Below, one piece after another: positions 6,957 to 15,184 of a DNA stretch of 16,721 nucleotides. The stretch lies in the NCBI GenBank assembly GCA_012030815.1, contig JAAUVF010000002.1, positions 1 to 16,721 of the forward strand. The letters run 5' to 3'. This stretch comes from Nanobdellota archaeon (lineage in GTDB: Archaea; Thermoproteota; Nitrososphaeria; Nitrososphaerales; Nitrosopumilaceae). The notes below the pieces were generated by a model that was given only the letters and a program-made list of their open reading frames with translations, was not told the origin of the DNA and made no database searches. The position numbers and the translations under genes are program-made. Position 1 is the stretch's first letter, and every line of letters starts with the position of its first letter.

Positions 6957-7888
6957 TCAGATTACGCCACGAAGTATCTGAATAATTTTTTCGCCAATGA
7001 TGTTGGCAGCCAAAGATTGAGCCTCTTTTGTTTGAGCACCAATATGAGGAGTAAGAATCACATTATCCAATTCAGATAGTTTGTTTCCAATTGCGGGTTC
7101 TTCTTCAAAAACATCCAATGCAGCACCGCCCAAATTACCATTTTTATTGCATCATACAAGGCATCCTCATCAACTACACCGCCTCTTGAAGTATTGATAA
7201 TTTTTGCAGTTTTTTTCATAGTAGATATTTTTTGAGCATTAATCAAATGATGTGTAGAATCTAACAAAGGAACATGAATTGAAATGTAATCAGAACTTTG
7301 TAATAATGTATCCAAATCAGCTTTCATCAATCCAACCTCTTTTGCAAACTCTTCATCAATTGGAACTACATCATAACCAATAATATTCATATTAAGTGCT
7401 CTTGCAAGTCGTCCCAATCTTTTTCCAATATTTCCCAATCCAATTATTCCAAGATATTTTCCTCGAAGTTCGGTTCCTTTTAATTCACTTTTTAGCCATT
7501 GTCCATTTCTAATTGCTCTATCACCTCTTGCAGTTTGTCTTGCCAATGTCAGCATGAATCCTAAAACTAATTCAGCAACTGCATTCATAGCACCCTCTGC
7601 AGCATTAATTACTCGAATGTTCTTTTCTTTAGCTGCAACTTGATCAACGTTATCAAGTCCCACTCCAACACGAGCAATAATTTTACACTTATCGGCTTTT
7701 TCAATCATCTCTCGAGTAATAGTAGTTCTACTTCTAACAATTACAATATTAAAATTAGAAATTTTTTCTTTAATCTGTTCAGGAGTAATCTTTGGCTCAT
7801 AAGAGACTTTCAAACCATTATCCTGTAATATTTTATTTAAAACTGGATCTACTTCATCACAAATTAAGACAGAATCATCAAAGCCCAT
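6957..7888 (-). CDS. serA: D-3-phosphoglycerate dehydrogenase (short form, no ACT domain), apparent frameshift
   Basis: An NAD-dependent D-2-hydroxyacid dehydrogenase, most likely the first enzyme of serine synthesis (3-phosphoglycerate to 3-phosphohydroxypyruvate). Visible: an N-terminal substrate domain (IVRSRTTITREMIE, ARVGVGLDNVD), the Rossmann motif G150-L-G-N-I-G155, and the catalytic Arg region NTSRGGVVDEDAL (R235). As read, the protein derails after DAIK and stops at 7058. Adding one base to the five-T run 7141-7145 restores NGNLGGAALDVFEEEPAIGN (catalytic Glu), LTPHIGAQT (catalytic His) and a natural stop at 6957, for about 310 residues. That matches short archaeal forms without a regulatory ACT domain. 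Another 2-hydroxyacid substrate is possible. Same strand and downstream of nirK, but a T-rich terminator-like stretch lies between them. Confidence 0.9.
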
Positions 7889-7924
7889 GTAATTTAGAAA
7901 AAATCTACAGAATATAACTCATTA

Positions 7925-7946
7925 AGAAATAGAAAAAGAGAAAAAG
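7925..7946 (-). terminator. T-rich transcription terminator after nirK
   Basis: About 16 nt past the nirK stop the minus strand reads CTTTTTCTCTTTTTCTATTT, a pyrimidine/T-run series without a hairpin, as typical for archaeal termination. Only about 40 nt separate it from the serA start. Confidence 0.45.
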
Positions 7947-7961
7947 TTGAGAAGTGTCTAC

Positions 7962-9374
7962 CTAAGGTATTGGTGGTAGAGTTGGTACAATTTCCCATAA
8001 GGGTAATGCACCGCTTGCTATTTTAGCGGAAGCGACTTCGTCAGTGTACAGACCATGTACATTTACTGCTGGGTGTGCAATACTGTTCATTCCCATTGGT
8101 GGGACAGCATCACTTGGGTTACCTAATGCGTAAGCATATGATGGTACTGGTGCTGGAATTACTCCTGCATCAACCAATCTTGGATTCAATCCAAATGGAT
8201 CACCTGCTACAAATACTGTAGCTGCACCTGTGTAAATTGCTGCATAGTCGTGATTAACTGCTGCATATGCACCTGGCTCATCAAATACCAAATCAACAAT
8301 CATTCCTTGTGAGCCACCGAGTAACCATGTTTCAGTTGCTGCGGATTGTACTCTGTTACCTTGTGTAACTCTGTCCAAGATTTCTCCAACAATGTGGAAG
8401 AATACTGGTTCGTTACCTTGGTTTTCAATGAATAATCTTACATGTTGACCATTTTCAACAAATAAGAGTTGTGATTGGTACTGCTTGTGTTCAAGTCCAT
8501 TCCATGGTTGTGCAACAAAGATGTTCTTGTTTGCATCGCCTTTAACGAGCAAGTTGTGAACCATGTTTGGTACATAACCGAATTGCATTCCGTTAACAAC
8601 TGTTGCGGTATTTTGATGTCCGAACATTTTTCCGGCATCATAATTACCTTCAGGTGTAAGGTACAATTGGTTGTATTGGAGTGTGAACTCTAATGCGTCT
8701 GCATCGTAGAACTGTCTGTCTAAAGTTACTTTACCGTTGCTAACTGCAGTTTTCTCTACCATTAATTTGTTGTATCCATCAATTGGGTCAACAATTGTTA
8801 GTCCGTACATGCCGGAAAGAACATGTTGATCCATGCCAATCAATTTGACACCAGAACAATGGTATTTGAAAACACCAGCTGCTTCAGCAATGTAGCAGTA
8901 TTGACTTGTTTCACCTGGATTAACAGATTCAAAGTTTCCTGCTGACATTTGTGATGCATGCATATCGTTACCGTGTCCAGTAACTTCACCTGCTGGGATT
9001 GTTAGTGTCATTTTTACGACATCACCTTGAGTAACTCTTAGTGTTGGTCCTGGGACTTGTCCACTAAAGGTCATTGCATTGAATGTCTTTCCTCCCATGA
9101 TTGGAAGGGTAACACTTTCACCAGTCAAGTTAAACTCTACGACATTTCGTCCAGAGTCTGCTAATGCGCCACAATCAGTTTCTGCGAATGCCTCTGGCAT
9201 TACAAGCTGTAAACCGCCCATTTGGTGGATTTGTTCAATTACATCGGCGTTCATTTTTGAAACGTCAAGTGATTGTCCACTAATTTGGGTTTGTGTGTAT
9301 GTGCTTCCGAATAGCGTTGCTCCCATTACAGCTACTGCTGCAATTGTGAAGAGCATACTGATACGCTTATTCAT
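7962..9374 (-). CDS. nirK: Thaumarchaeal copper nitrite reductase-type multicopper oxidase
   Basis: A 470-residue exported copper enzyme, expected to reduce nitrite to NO or otherwise handle NO in archaeal ammonia oxidation. It has a signal peptide (MNKRISMLFTIAAVAVMGAT) and two cupredoxin domains. Domain 1 carries the complete type 1 copper set H134, C173, H184, M189 and the type 2 ligands H139 and H172, in HGNDMH and FKYHCSG...MDQHVLSGM. D137 occupies the catalytic-Asp position. Domain 2 gives the catalytic-His equivalent H327 (PVFFHIVGE) and the third type 2 ligand H375 (AAVNHDYA). All key residues are present and the frame is intact. The stretch after about 390 is an Ala/Pro-rich C-terminal extension. 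A TATA-like box precedes the ATG, and the gene is probably strongly expressed. A laccase-like two-domain oxidase is less likely given the full NirK ligand pattern. Confidence 0.93.
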   Translation of the reverse strand: MNKRISMLFTIAAVAVMGATLFGSTYTQTQISGQSLDVSKMNADVIEQIHQMGGLQLVMPEAFAETDCGALADSGRNVVEFNLTGESVTLPIMGGKTFNAMTFSGQVPGPTLRVTQGDVVKMTLTIPAGEVTGHGNDMHASQMSAGNFESVNPGETSQYCYIAEAAGVFKYHCSGVKLIGMDQHVLSGMYGLTIVDPIDGYNKLMVEKTAVSNGKVTLDRQFYDADALEFTLQYNQLYLTPEGNYDAGKMFGHQNTATVVNGMQFGYVPNMVHNLLVKGDANKNIFVAQPWNGLEHKQYQSQLLFVENGQHVRLFIENQGNEPVFFHIVGEILDRVTQGNRVQSAATETWLLGGSQGMIVDLVFDEPGAYAAVNHDYAAIYTGAATVFVAGDPFGLNPRLVDAGVIPAPVPSYAYALGNPSDAVPPMGMNSIAHPAVNVHGLYTDEVASAKIASGALPLWEIVPTLPPIP

Positions 9375-9395
9375 TAAGCAACGTTTTTCGTGTTT

Positions 9396-9409
9396 CCTAT
9401 ATAATAATT
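9396..9409 (-). promoter_or_regulatory. TATA-like promoter of nirK
   Basis: On the minus strand, AATTATTATATAGG lies 22-35 nt before the nirK ATG, a good match to an archaeal TATA box in position and composition. Confidence 0.55.
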
Positions 9410-9484
9410 CCCTTTTTACTACCTAAAATAAAAAAAATCCACTAGAAAAAGAATGAATAATGGGAAATTAAAGATAAAAATGAT

Positions 9485-10846
9485 TTGAAATTCAGAACAG
9501 ATGAAGATTCATTAGGTAAAATCCAAATTCCATCTGATGCATATTATGGAGCATTTACAGGTAGAGCAGTTAAACAATATCATGTAACTGGAAACAAATC
9601 ACATCCTAATTTGATAAAGTCATTTGTCATGATAAAACGATCAGCAGCAATTGCAAATATGAAGACAAAAGTAATAGATGCAAAACGTGGAAATGCCATA
9701 GTTTCAGCATGTGATAAAATTTTGTCTGGAAATTCATTGATCAATTTGTGATAGATATGATCAATTCTGGAGCCGGAACAGCATTTAACATGAATTCAAA
9801 TGAAGTTATTGCAAATGTTGCTTTAGAAATACTACACAAAAAGAAAGGTCAGTATCAACATCTACATCCAAATGATCATGTAAACATGTCACAATCAAGT
9901 AACGATACATATCCAACTGCAATGCATGTTGCGATTTTGATAAATCTCAAAGATACAATTCCCGCAATCGATATTTTAATAAAATCATTAACAAAAAAGG
10001 CAAAAGAGTTTTCTTCATTTAAAAAAATAGGTAGAACTCATTTAATGGATGCATTACCAGTAACTTTAGGAAGTGAGTTTACAGCTTACGCCACTTCCAT
10101 TACAAAAGCACGTAACGCAATTGTTTTAGCCCAAAAAGAATTACAAAATATAGCATTAGGAGGAACTGCTGTCGGTACTGGGGCAAATACTCCAAAAGGT
10201 TATAGAAAGATTGCAATATCAGAACTTGCAAAAATTTCAAAATTATCTTTAGTACCAGAAAAAGATATGCAGTATGGATTACAAAGTAAATTTGCAGTTG
10301 CAAATCTTTCAGGAGCACTACGTAATTTAGCACTTGAAATCGGCAAACTTGCAAACGACATCAGATTAATGGCATCAGGCCCAGTTGCAGGACTATCAGA
10401 ATTAGGAATTCCAGCTGTGCATGCAGGTTCATCAATCATGCCAGGTAAAGTAAACCCATCGTTAGCAGAATGCATGAACATGATTTGTTTTAACATAATT
10501 GGAAATGATACTGCCGTATCACATGCAGCACAAAGCGGGCAATTTGAGCTAAATGTAATGATGCCAGGCATGCTAAAGTGTATGTTAGAATCTACAGACA
10601 TGTTGAAAAATTTTCTTACCGATATTTTCTGCAAATCTAATAGATGGATTAACTGCCAACAAAGAAAAACTTCAAAGCAATATAGAAAACAGCCCAGTAA
10701 TCGTAACATTGCTTACACCAAAAATTGGCTATCTAAAATCTGCAGAGTTATTCAAAGAATCACTAAAAACTGGAAAATCAATTAGAGAATTAGTTACATC
10801 AAAGAAATTGATGGACAATAAAGAAATTGATGCATTGTTTAGATAA
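9485..10846 (+). CDS. fumC: Class II fumarate hydratase, apparent two frameshifts
   Basis: A fumarase of the aspartase/fumarase superfamily, reversible hydration of fumarate to malate. Signatures in order: SLGKIQIPSDAYYGAFTGRA, NMSQSSNDTYPTAMHVA, GRTHLMDALPVTLGSEF (His favours fumarase over aspartase), and the catalytic loop GSSIMPGKVNP. The start is TTG at 9485; the ATG at 9480 hits a stop at once. A missing A in 9730-9732 causes the stop at 9749-9751; restored, it reads KILSGKFIDQFVIDMINSG. An extra base near 10606-10614 (KNFLT as read, NFLPIFSANLIDG repaired) derails the C-terminus; after repair it ends ELVTSKKLMDNKEIDALFR at 10846. The two errors cancel, giving 453 residues, normal for the family. 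The methylthiotransferase gene starts 3 nt later, so the pair is probably an operon. Confidence 0.92.
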
Positions 10847-10849
10847 ATC

Positions 10850-12117
10850 ATGGCAAAAATTTTCGTAGAAGCATACGGATGTTCTGCTAGTTTTGCAGAC
10901 TCTGAAATGATTTCAGGATTAATTGTAAATGGTGGTCATACACTAGTTGAAGACTCTTCAGAATCAGATTTGAACATAGTTGTAACATGTTCTGTCAAAG
11001 ATTCAACTGCAAACAAGATGATGCACAGAATCAAGTCACTAAAATCAAAGCCTCTTGTAGTAGCAGGTTGTCTTCCAAAAGCAGAGAAAAGTTCAGTAGA
11101 GAAGATTACACAAAAAGCCAGCTTATTAGGTCCAAATTCATTAGGAAAGACATTACAAGTTATAGATTCTACACTAAGAGGAGTAAGGCAAGTAGCACTT
11201 GAAGACTCTGATTTATCTAAAGTCGGATTACCAAAAGTAAGACTAAATCCAGTCATAGGAATTGTAGAAATTGCAAGTGGGTGTATGAGCGAATGTACTT
11301 TTTGTCAGACAAAGTTATCAAAAGGAGATCTGAAAAGTTACAGGTTAGGAGATATCGTCAGACAGGTTGAAACTGAGATCAGTGAAGGTTGTAAAGAAAT
11401 TTGGCTAACATCTACAGATAATGGATGTTATGGTTTTGATATTAATACAGATTTACCGACTTTGATAAAAACAGTATCAGAGATTCCAGAGGACTTTATG
11501 ATACGTGTTGGAATGATGAATCCAATGTATATGCCAAGAATTAAAGAGGAATTGATAAATTCGTTTGATAGCGACAGAGTCTACAAATTTCTACATATAC
11601 CTGTACAGAGTGGAAGTGATAAAGTTCTAAACGATATGAAGCGAGGTCATACAGTAAAAACGGTCAAAGAGGTTGTAAAAAAAGCCAAAGAAAGATTTGG
11701 AAACTTTACAATTTCGACTGATGTCATAGTAGGATTTCCAACAGAAACTAATGAAGACTTTGAAAAACATATGATTTGATTAATGAAATACGCCCAGATA
11801 TCGTTAATCTTTCAAAGTATAGTGCTAGACCAGGTACAGAAGCAGCAGAATTGGTTCAGATAGAAGCATCAGAAGTAAAAAGAAGAAGCAGAATCATATT
11901 TGAACTAATTAACAAAATATCATTAGAGAATAACCAAAAATGGATCGGATGGAAAGGCAAAGTTTTGTTTGATGAAGAGACAAACGAAGGGATCAAAGGC
12001 AGAAACAAGGCATACAAATCAGTATTTGTAACAGATAGGATTAAGATTGGTCAAACACATACAGTGGAAATAACAGACGCAACTACGCACAGCATTCAAG
12101 GAAAGATCGTAAGCTAA
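10850..12117 (+). CDS. Threonylcarbamoyladenosine tRNA methylthiotransferase (MtaB/CDKAL1 type), apparent frameshift
   Basis: A radical SAM enzyme that adds a methylthio group to t6A37 of tRNA (ms2t6A). Domains: N-terminal UPF0004/MTTase with cluster cysteines C11 (EAYGCS), C47 (VTCSVK) and C74 (VAGCLPKAE); radical SAM core with C145-x3-C149-x2-C152 (SGCMSECTFCQTK); and a C-terminal TRAM domain (WIGWKGKVLFDEETNEG to the end). As read, the frame stops at 11779 after EKHMI. Adding one A to the five-A run 11763-11767 gives EKTYDLINEIRPDIVNLSKY and joins directly to the second half, 422 residues in total. The sequence fits the archaeal/eukaryal CDKAL1 branch better than bacterial MiaB. It follows fumC by 3 nt. 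Confidence 0.92.
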
Positions 12118-12190
12118 TTTTTTTAGATCGAAGATTTGATTAAAATAACGTAAGAAGGTTTTTTATCCAAATCAGAGAACATTACTTGAA

Positions 12191-13141
12191 ATGACTTTTC
12201 AAGTTAAAGAGCCGATCTTAATTATTGGTTTAGGTGGTGCAGGCTCAAAATTAGCAAGACAAGCCAAAAATACTCTAAATTCAGATTGTCTAATCATTAG
12301 CAATGAGCAAAAAGACCTAGAATCAGATAATTTCTCAATTAAAGTATCAACTGACTCAGTCATCAACCCATCAGTTCAATTAATCAGAGGCTCCACATAC
12401 AAAGTAGCAGACCAGATAAAATCCAAGATTTCAAATTATGCCACAATCATACTTATGACAAATTTAGCAGGAAAAACAGGTTCTGCAATATCTCCAGTAG
12501 TCTCTGAAATTTGTAAAGAATCAGATAAAGGACTTATTTCATTTGCAATAATGCCTTTCAAATATGAAAAAGATAGAATTTTCAATTCAGGTATTTCATT
12601 AAAAAGAGTAAAAGAGAATTCACAGTGCACAGTTGTCCTAGATAATGATTCACTTTTAGAAAGTAATCCAGATTTAAGCCCAAATACATGTTACAGTATT
12701 GCAAATGATGCAATAATGCATATTGTTAGTTCTTTGAGTTCATCTGAAATTCCAAATCAAACAAATATCCTAACTACTAGTAAAGACGGTCAAAAAATTG
12801 AAGAATCACTAAGAGATTCACTTAAAATGCTATATGAAAATGCACCACCTAATTCAGTTAAACATTCAATGCTCTATGTTGTTGGTGGAAGCAATATACC
12901 AGCAGGAGTTTTAAATTCAATTACAAACTTAACTAGTGGAATATTGGGCGAAACCAGTTCTCACATAGACATGTCATCATCTACAAGCGAATCAAAAATA
13001 GTAATGTTGTCTTCAATTCAAGGAATGACAAAATTTGAAAAATATGATCCATTGGGAATGATTCCTCAAGAGAACACATTAGATTGGGAGCAGCCTGACT
13101 GTAGTGTTGATTATAAATTAGATCTATACCAACTAGAATAA
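12191..13141 (+). CDS. FtsZ/tubulin-family protein with degenerate GTP-binding and catalytic motifs
   Basis: A 316-residue member of the FtsZ/CetZ/tubulin superfamily. The first nucleotide loop survives (IIGLGGAGSKLARQA), and the segment after the tubulin signature looks FtsZ-like (SPVVSEICKESDKGLISFAIMPFKYEKDR), followed by LDNDSLLE. The tubulin signature GGGTGTG itself is replaced by LAGKTGSAI, and the NxDxxD catalytic loop expected around 185-200 is absent. It is therefore probably a non-hydrolysing paralogue. Thaumarchaea are known to divide with Cdv/ESCRT proteins and to keep a divergent FtsZ homologue whose role is unclear; this appears to be that protein. Its end overlaps the convergent L31e frame by 9 nt as read, an overlap that disappears if L31e carries the suspected indel. 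Confidence 0.85.
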   Translation: MTFQVKEPILIIGLGGAGSKLARQAKNTLNSDCLIISNEQKDLESDNFSIKVSTDSVINPSVQLIRGSTYKVADQIKSKISNYATIILMTNLAGKTGSAISPVVSEICKESDKGLISFAIMPFKYEKDRIFNSGISLKRVKENSQCTVVLDNDSLLESNPDLSPNTCYSIANDAIMHIVSSLSSSEIPNQTNILTTSKDGQKIEESLRDSLKMLYENAPPNSVKHSMLYVVGGSNIPAGVLNSITNLTSGILGETSSHIDMSSSTSESKIVMLSSIQGMTKFEKYDPLGMIPQENTLDWEQPDCSVDYKLDLYQLE

Positions 13142-13621
13142 AATTATCTTTAAGTAATTTTTAGGAATAAATTTTTTATTTAGATTTTTTAGCTGTTTTT
13201 TAGCAGATGTATCCTTTTTTACTTCTTTAGATGGTGTTTCTTTCTTTACTTCTTTAGATGGTGTTTCTTTCTTTACTTCTGTTGGTGTATCAGTAGTTAC
13301 TTCTTTATCGAGAGTTTCTTTTGGAGTTTCTTTCTTTACTTCTTTAGATGGTGCTTCTTTTTCATCAACATATGGAGAAACCAAAATGTAACCTTCATCA
13401 GTTTTACTCATCCTAACTCTGATTTTTCGTGGAGGACTACGTACTCCTTTAGACCAAATTATATGAGCAAGATCTTCTTCAATTTTAATTTCAGATGTCT
13501 TCATGTGATGTCGAGCAAATTCTTTAATCATGTTAATGGCACGCGGTGCACGATGTGTATCTACTGAAAGCAAAACTTTACCTAAATTGATAGTGTAAAC
13601 TCGTTCTAATTCTTGAGACAT
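13133..13621 (-). CDS. rpl31e: Large ribosomal subunit protein L31e with long repetitive tail
   Basis: An archaeal/eukaryal 50S protein placed near the exit tunnel. Residues 1-85 are the L31e domain (LERVYTINLGKVLLS, APRAINMIKEFARHHM, IWSKGVRSPPRKIRVRM). Beyond residue 88 comes a charged tail built of KEVKKETPS-type repeats, unusual in length for L31e. As read, the end (KKQLKNLNKKFIPKNYLKIILF) is hydrophobic and overlaps the convergent gene. If the six-T run 13196-13201 lost one T, the tail would instead end AKKTAKKSK with a stop at 13176-13178, a more natural lysine-rich end; I judge this likely. The ATG sits directly after the L39e stop with no gap, so the two form one transcript. Confidence 0.95.
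   Translation of the reverse strand: MSQELERVYTINLGKVLLSVDTHRAPRAINMIKEFARHHMKTSEIKIEEDLAHIIWSKGVRSPPRKIRVRMSKTDEGYILVSPYVDEKEAPSKEVKKETPKETLDKEVTTDTPTEVKKETPSKEVKKETPSKEVKKDTSAKKQLKNLNKKFIPKNYLKIILF
13222..13360 (-). repeat. 27-nt tandem repeat in the L31e tail
   Basis: Units encoding KEVKKETPS repeat in frame. Two units at 13225-13251 and 13252-13278 are identical; a third related block lies at about 13330-13356, separated by a diverged KETLDKEVTTDTPT segment. The identity of the adjacent units points to recent expansion or homogenisation. Confidence 0.75.
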
Positions 13622-13779
13622 CTAGCCAACCTCCACATCTGTTGATCTCCAAGCTCTACGCTTTGGATTTGATCTAACGCCTCTTTTAGTCCTAAGAATA
13701 ATCCAAGCTGGGACAGCTGAAGTCTGTCTAGTCTTTTTAACAGACGAATTTTTCTTGGAGATGACTTGCGTGCAGCCAT
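13622..13779 (-). CDS. rpl39e: Large ribosomal subunit protein L39e, apparent frameshift
   Basis: A tiny basic 50S protein lining the polypeptide exit tunnel. From the ATG at 13779 the frame reads MAARKSSPRKIRLLKR and then derails. One base added to the five-T run 13734-13738 gives KKTRQTSAVPAWIILRTKRG and RSNPKRRAWRSTDVEVG, the expected L39e sequence, with a stop at 13622-13624 and 52 residues. The gene is too short and broken to appear as a normal open frame. It directly abuts L31e, the usual archaeal L39e-L31e order. As L39e is expected to be essential, the break is almost certainly a sequence error. Confidence 0.9.
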
Positions 13780-13800
13780 ATTTTTCAGGCACGAAGAGCT

Positions 13801-13811
13801 CTTTTTAAATG
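13801..13811 (-). promoter_or_regulatory. TATA-like promoter of the L39e-L31e operon
   Basis: On the minus strand, CATTTAAAAAG lies about 22-32 nt before the L39e ATG, fitting a leaderless archaeal promoter. It also ends only 5 nt before the stop of the upstream Nudix gene. Confidence 0.5.
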
Positions 13812-13815
13812 AATC

Positions 13816-14363
13816 TCAGAAATTTAGGCGATGTGTAATTTGTTTTAAGATTCTTGCAGATGCCCCCCAAACAATTTTGTTTTGGTATTCAAAGGTATAC
13901 ATTTCTTGTATTCTGTTATGACTTGGATCAGGATCATTTGCCATTGTTTTCAAAAAGGGTTCCAATGGAATATGAAATATTTTTTCTACTTCAGAATTAG
14001 CTGAAAGTTTTGTAATGCTATCAACGATAGAAACAAACGGCAAAATAGTAAATCTAGAATTAAGAGTAACAACAGGGTCCAGTTGTCCAACCACTTGGCT
14101 TTTGAAATTTTCAAACCTATTTCTTCTCTAGTCTCACGTAATGCAGTATCTAAAAGATCACAATCATCTGGATCAATCTTTCCTCCTGGAAATGAAATCT
14201 CTCCAGCATGAAAATTTAATGTCTTTGGTTTTTCAGTCATCACAATAATTGGATCTTTACCATAAATCACAACTAGAACAGATGCAAGTTTGTATGTTCC
14301 ATTATATTCTAAGTTGGGATTGAGCTTACTTGATAGTAAAGATTTCAATGTTTTCAAATCCAT
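13816..14363 (-). CDS. Nudix hydrolase of the CoA-pyrophosphatase (NudL/NUDT7-8) type, apparent frameshift
   Basis: Likely cleaves CoA or acyl-CoA into phosphopantetheine and 3',5'-ADP. The Nudix box spans about residues 61-84 (GKIDPDDCDLLDTALRETRE then EIGL), with the REx2EE metal-binding core. The preceding FHAGEISFPGG is the extended motif of the CoA-pyrophosphatase subfamily. As read, the frame derails after GLKISK; one base added to the four-T run 14100-14103 gives SQVVGQLDPVVTLNSRF and joins to the C-terminal half ending at 13816, 182 residues in all. That is within the family's normal length. The neighbouring ribosomal genes have their own promoter. Confidence 0.9.
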
Positions 14364-14426
14364 TAAGAATGTAGAAATTATCTATTTTATGGAGTTTTTG
14401 TTTAAAGGTTTTAACCAAGTTAAATT

Positions 14427-14430
14427 GGAG
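14427..14430 (+). promoter_or_regulatory. Shine-Dalgarno supporting the GTG start at 14438
   Basis: GGAG ends 7 nt before the GTG, and a TATA-like TTTAAAGG (14401-14408) lies about 30-37 nt upstream. Together they support the GTG at 14438 as the start of the reductase gene and identify 14364-14437 as a divergent promoter region shared with the Nudix gene. Confidence 0.45.
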
Positions 14431-14437
14431 ATTCATT

Positions 14438-15184
14438 GTGGCAATAATCTACGAAGTAAATCCGCCAAAAATACCAGATAATGAATCAGATGATGAAATA
14501 AATTCATCAATAAAAAAACTTGTACAAAGAGTATCAGATATTAGCAATTCATGTCATGGGATACATGTAACAGATTCTGTATTGGGAACTAAACGAATTT
14601 CAGCTTTAGTCATAGGAAAATTGTTGAAAAAAAATCACCCTAATTTGCAAATTACAATCAGTATGCGAGTTAGAGACAAAGATATGAATTTGATTAAACA
14701 ACTAACACAAGAGTCAATAGAATTGGAATTAGACGGCATTCTCATTCTAAAAGGAGATCCATCAAAAGAAAATCCAGTAGACTCGGGTTTAATTCCAAGT
14801 CAAGTAGTCAAGGAATTAAATGAATTAGGCTATGGAAAGAAAATTAATTTTTTCCTATCATTACCTAGTACTCCTAACTTTGAAAAGATACAGAAAAAAA
14901 TTGTTGCCGCTCCTAAAGGTTTCATGACACAGGTAATTCATTCAGAAGAACAAGTGCGCCGAATTTCTGACAAGTTAAGACCCATGGGATTCAGAGTTAT
15001 TCCATGTATTTTACTACCATCTGAAAAAAATAATAATTCAGCAAAATTTTTAGATTTAGATTGGTCAAACTACAAGGAAAGCCCATCCAGTTTTATCAAA
15101 CAAATTCATAATACTTCAGGAGATGTGTTAATTACATCACCAAATGATTTTACATTTGCAAAAGAGACACTAAAGAAAATTTAA
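14438..15184 (+). CDS. 5,10-methylenetetrahydrofolate reductase-family protein
   Basis: A 248-residue TIM-barrel protein of the MTHFR family, expected to reduce methylene-THF (or a related pterin) to the methyl form used for methionine. Matching segments: the first strand IYEVNPPKIP, GIHVTDSVLGTKRISAL, the folate/flavin-region motif LDGILILKGDPS (LALRGDPP in bacterial MetF), and FMTQVIHSEEQVRRISDKL (ITQxFFD region). It is about 45 residues shorter than E. coli MetF, which is common in archaeal versions. It starts at GTG with a Shine-Dalgarno site. Its stop codon overlaps that of the convergent metH, the enzyme that would consume its product, which supports the assignment. The electron donor is unknown. 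Confidence 0.85.
   Translation: MAIIYEVNPPKIPDNESDDEINSSIKKLVQRVSDISNSCHGIHVTDSVLGTKRISALVIGKLLKKNHPNLQITISMRVRDKDMNLIKQLTQESIELELDGILILKGDPSKENPVDSGLIPSQVVKELNELGYGKKINFFLSLPSTPNFEKIQKKIVAAPKGFMTQVIHSEEQVRRISDKLRPMGFRVIPCILLPSEKNNNSAKFLDLDWSNYKESPSSFIKQIHNTSGDVLITSPNDFTFAKETLKKI

Noticed and set aside
6891..7079. 62-codon plus-strand frame opposite the serA 3' end
   Set aside because: It lies mostly antisense to the repaired serA coding sequence, which accounts for the openness of the frame.
10200..10709. 169-codon minus-strand frame opposite fumC
   Set aside because: It is a shadow of the fumarase gene; the sense strand shows clear fumarase motifs.
7058..12117. serA, fumC and the methylthiotransferase gene as decayed pseudogenes or programmed frameshifts
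   Set aside because: Each break is one base in or beside a short homopolymer, all downstream motifs are intact after repair, and no slippery site with structure was seen; sequence error explains all of them.
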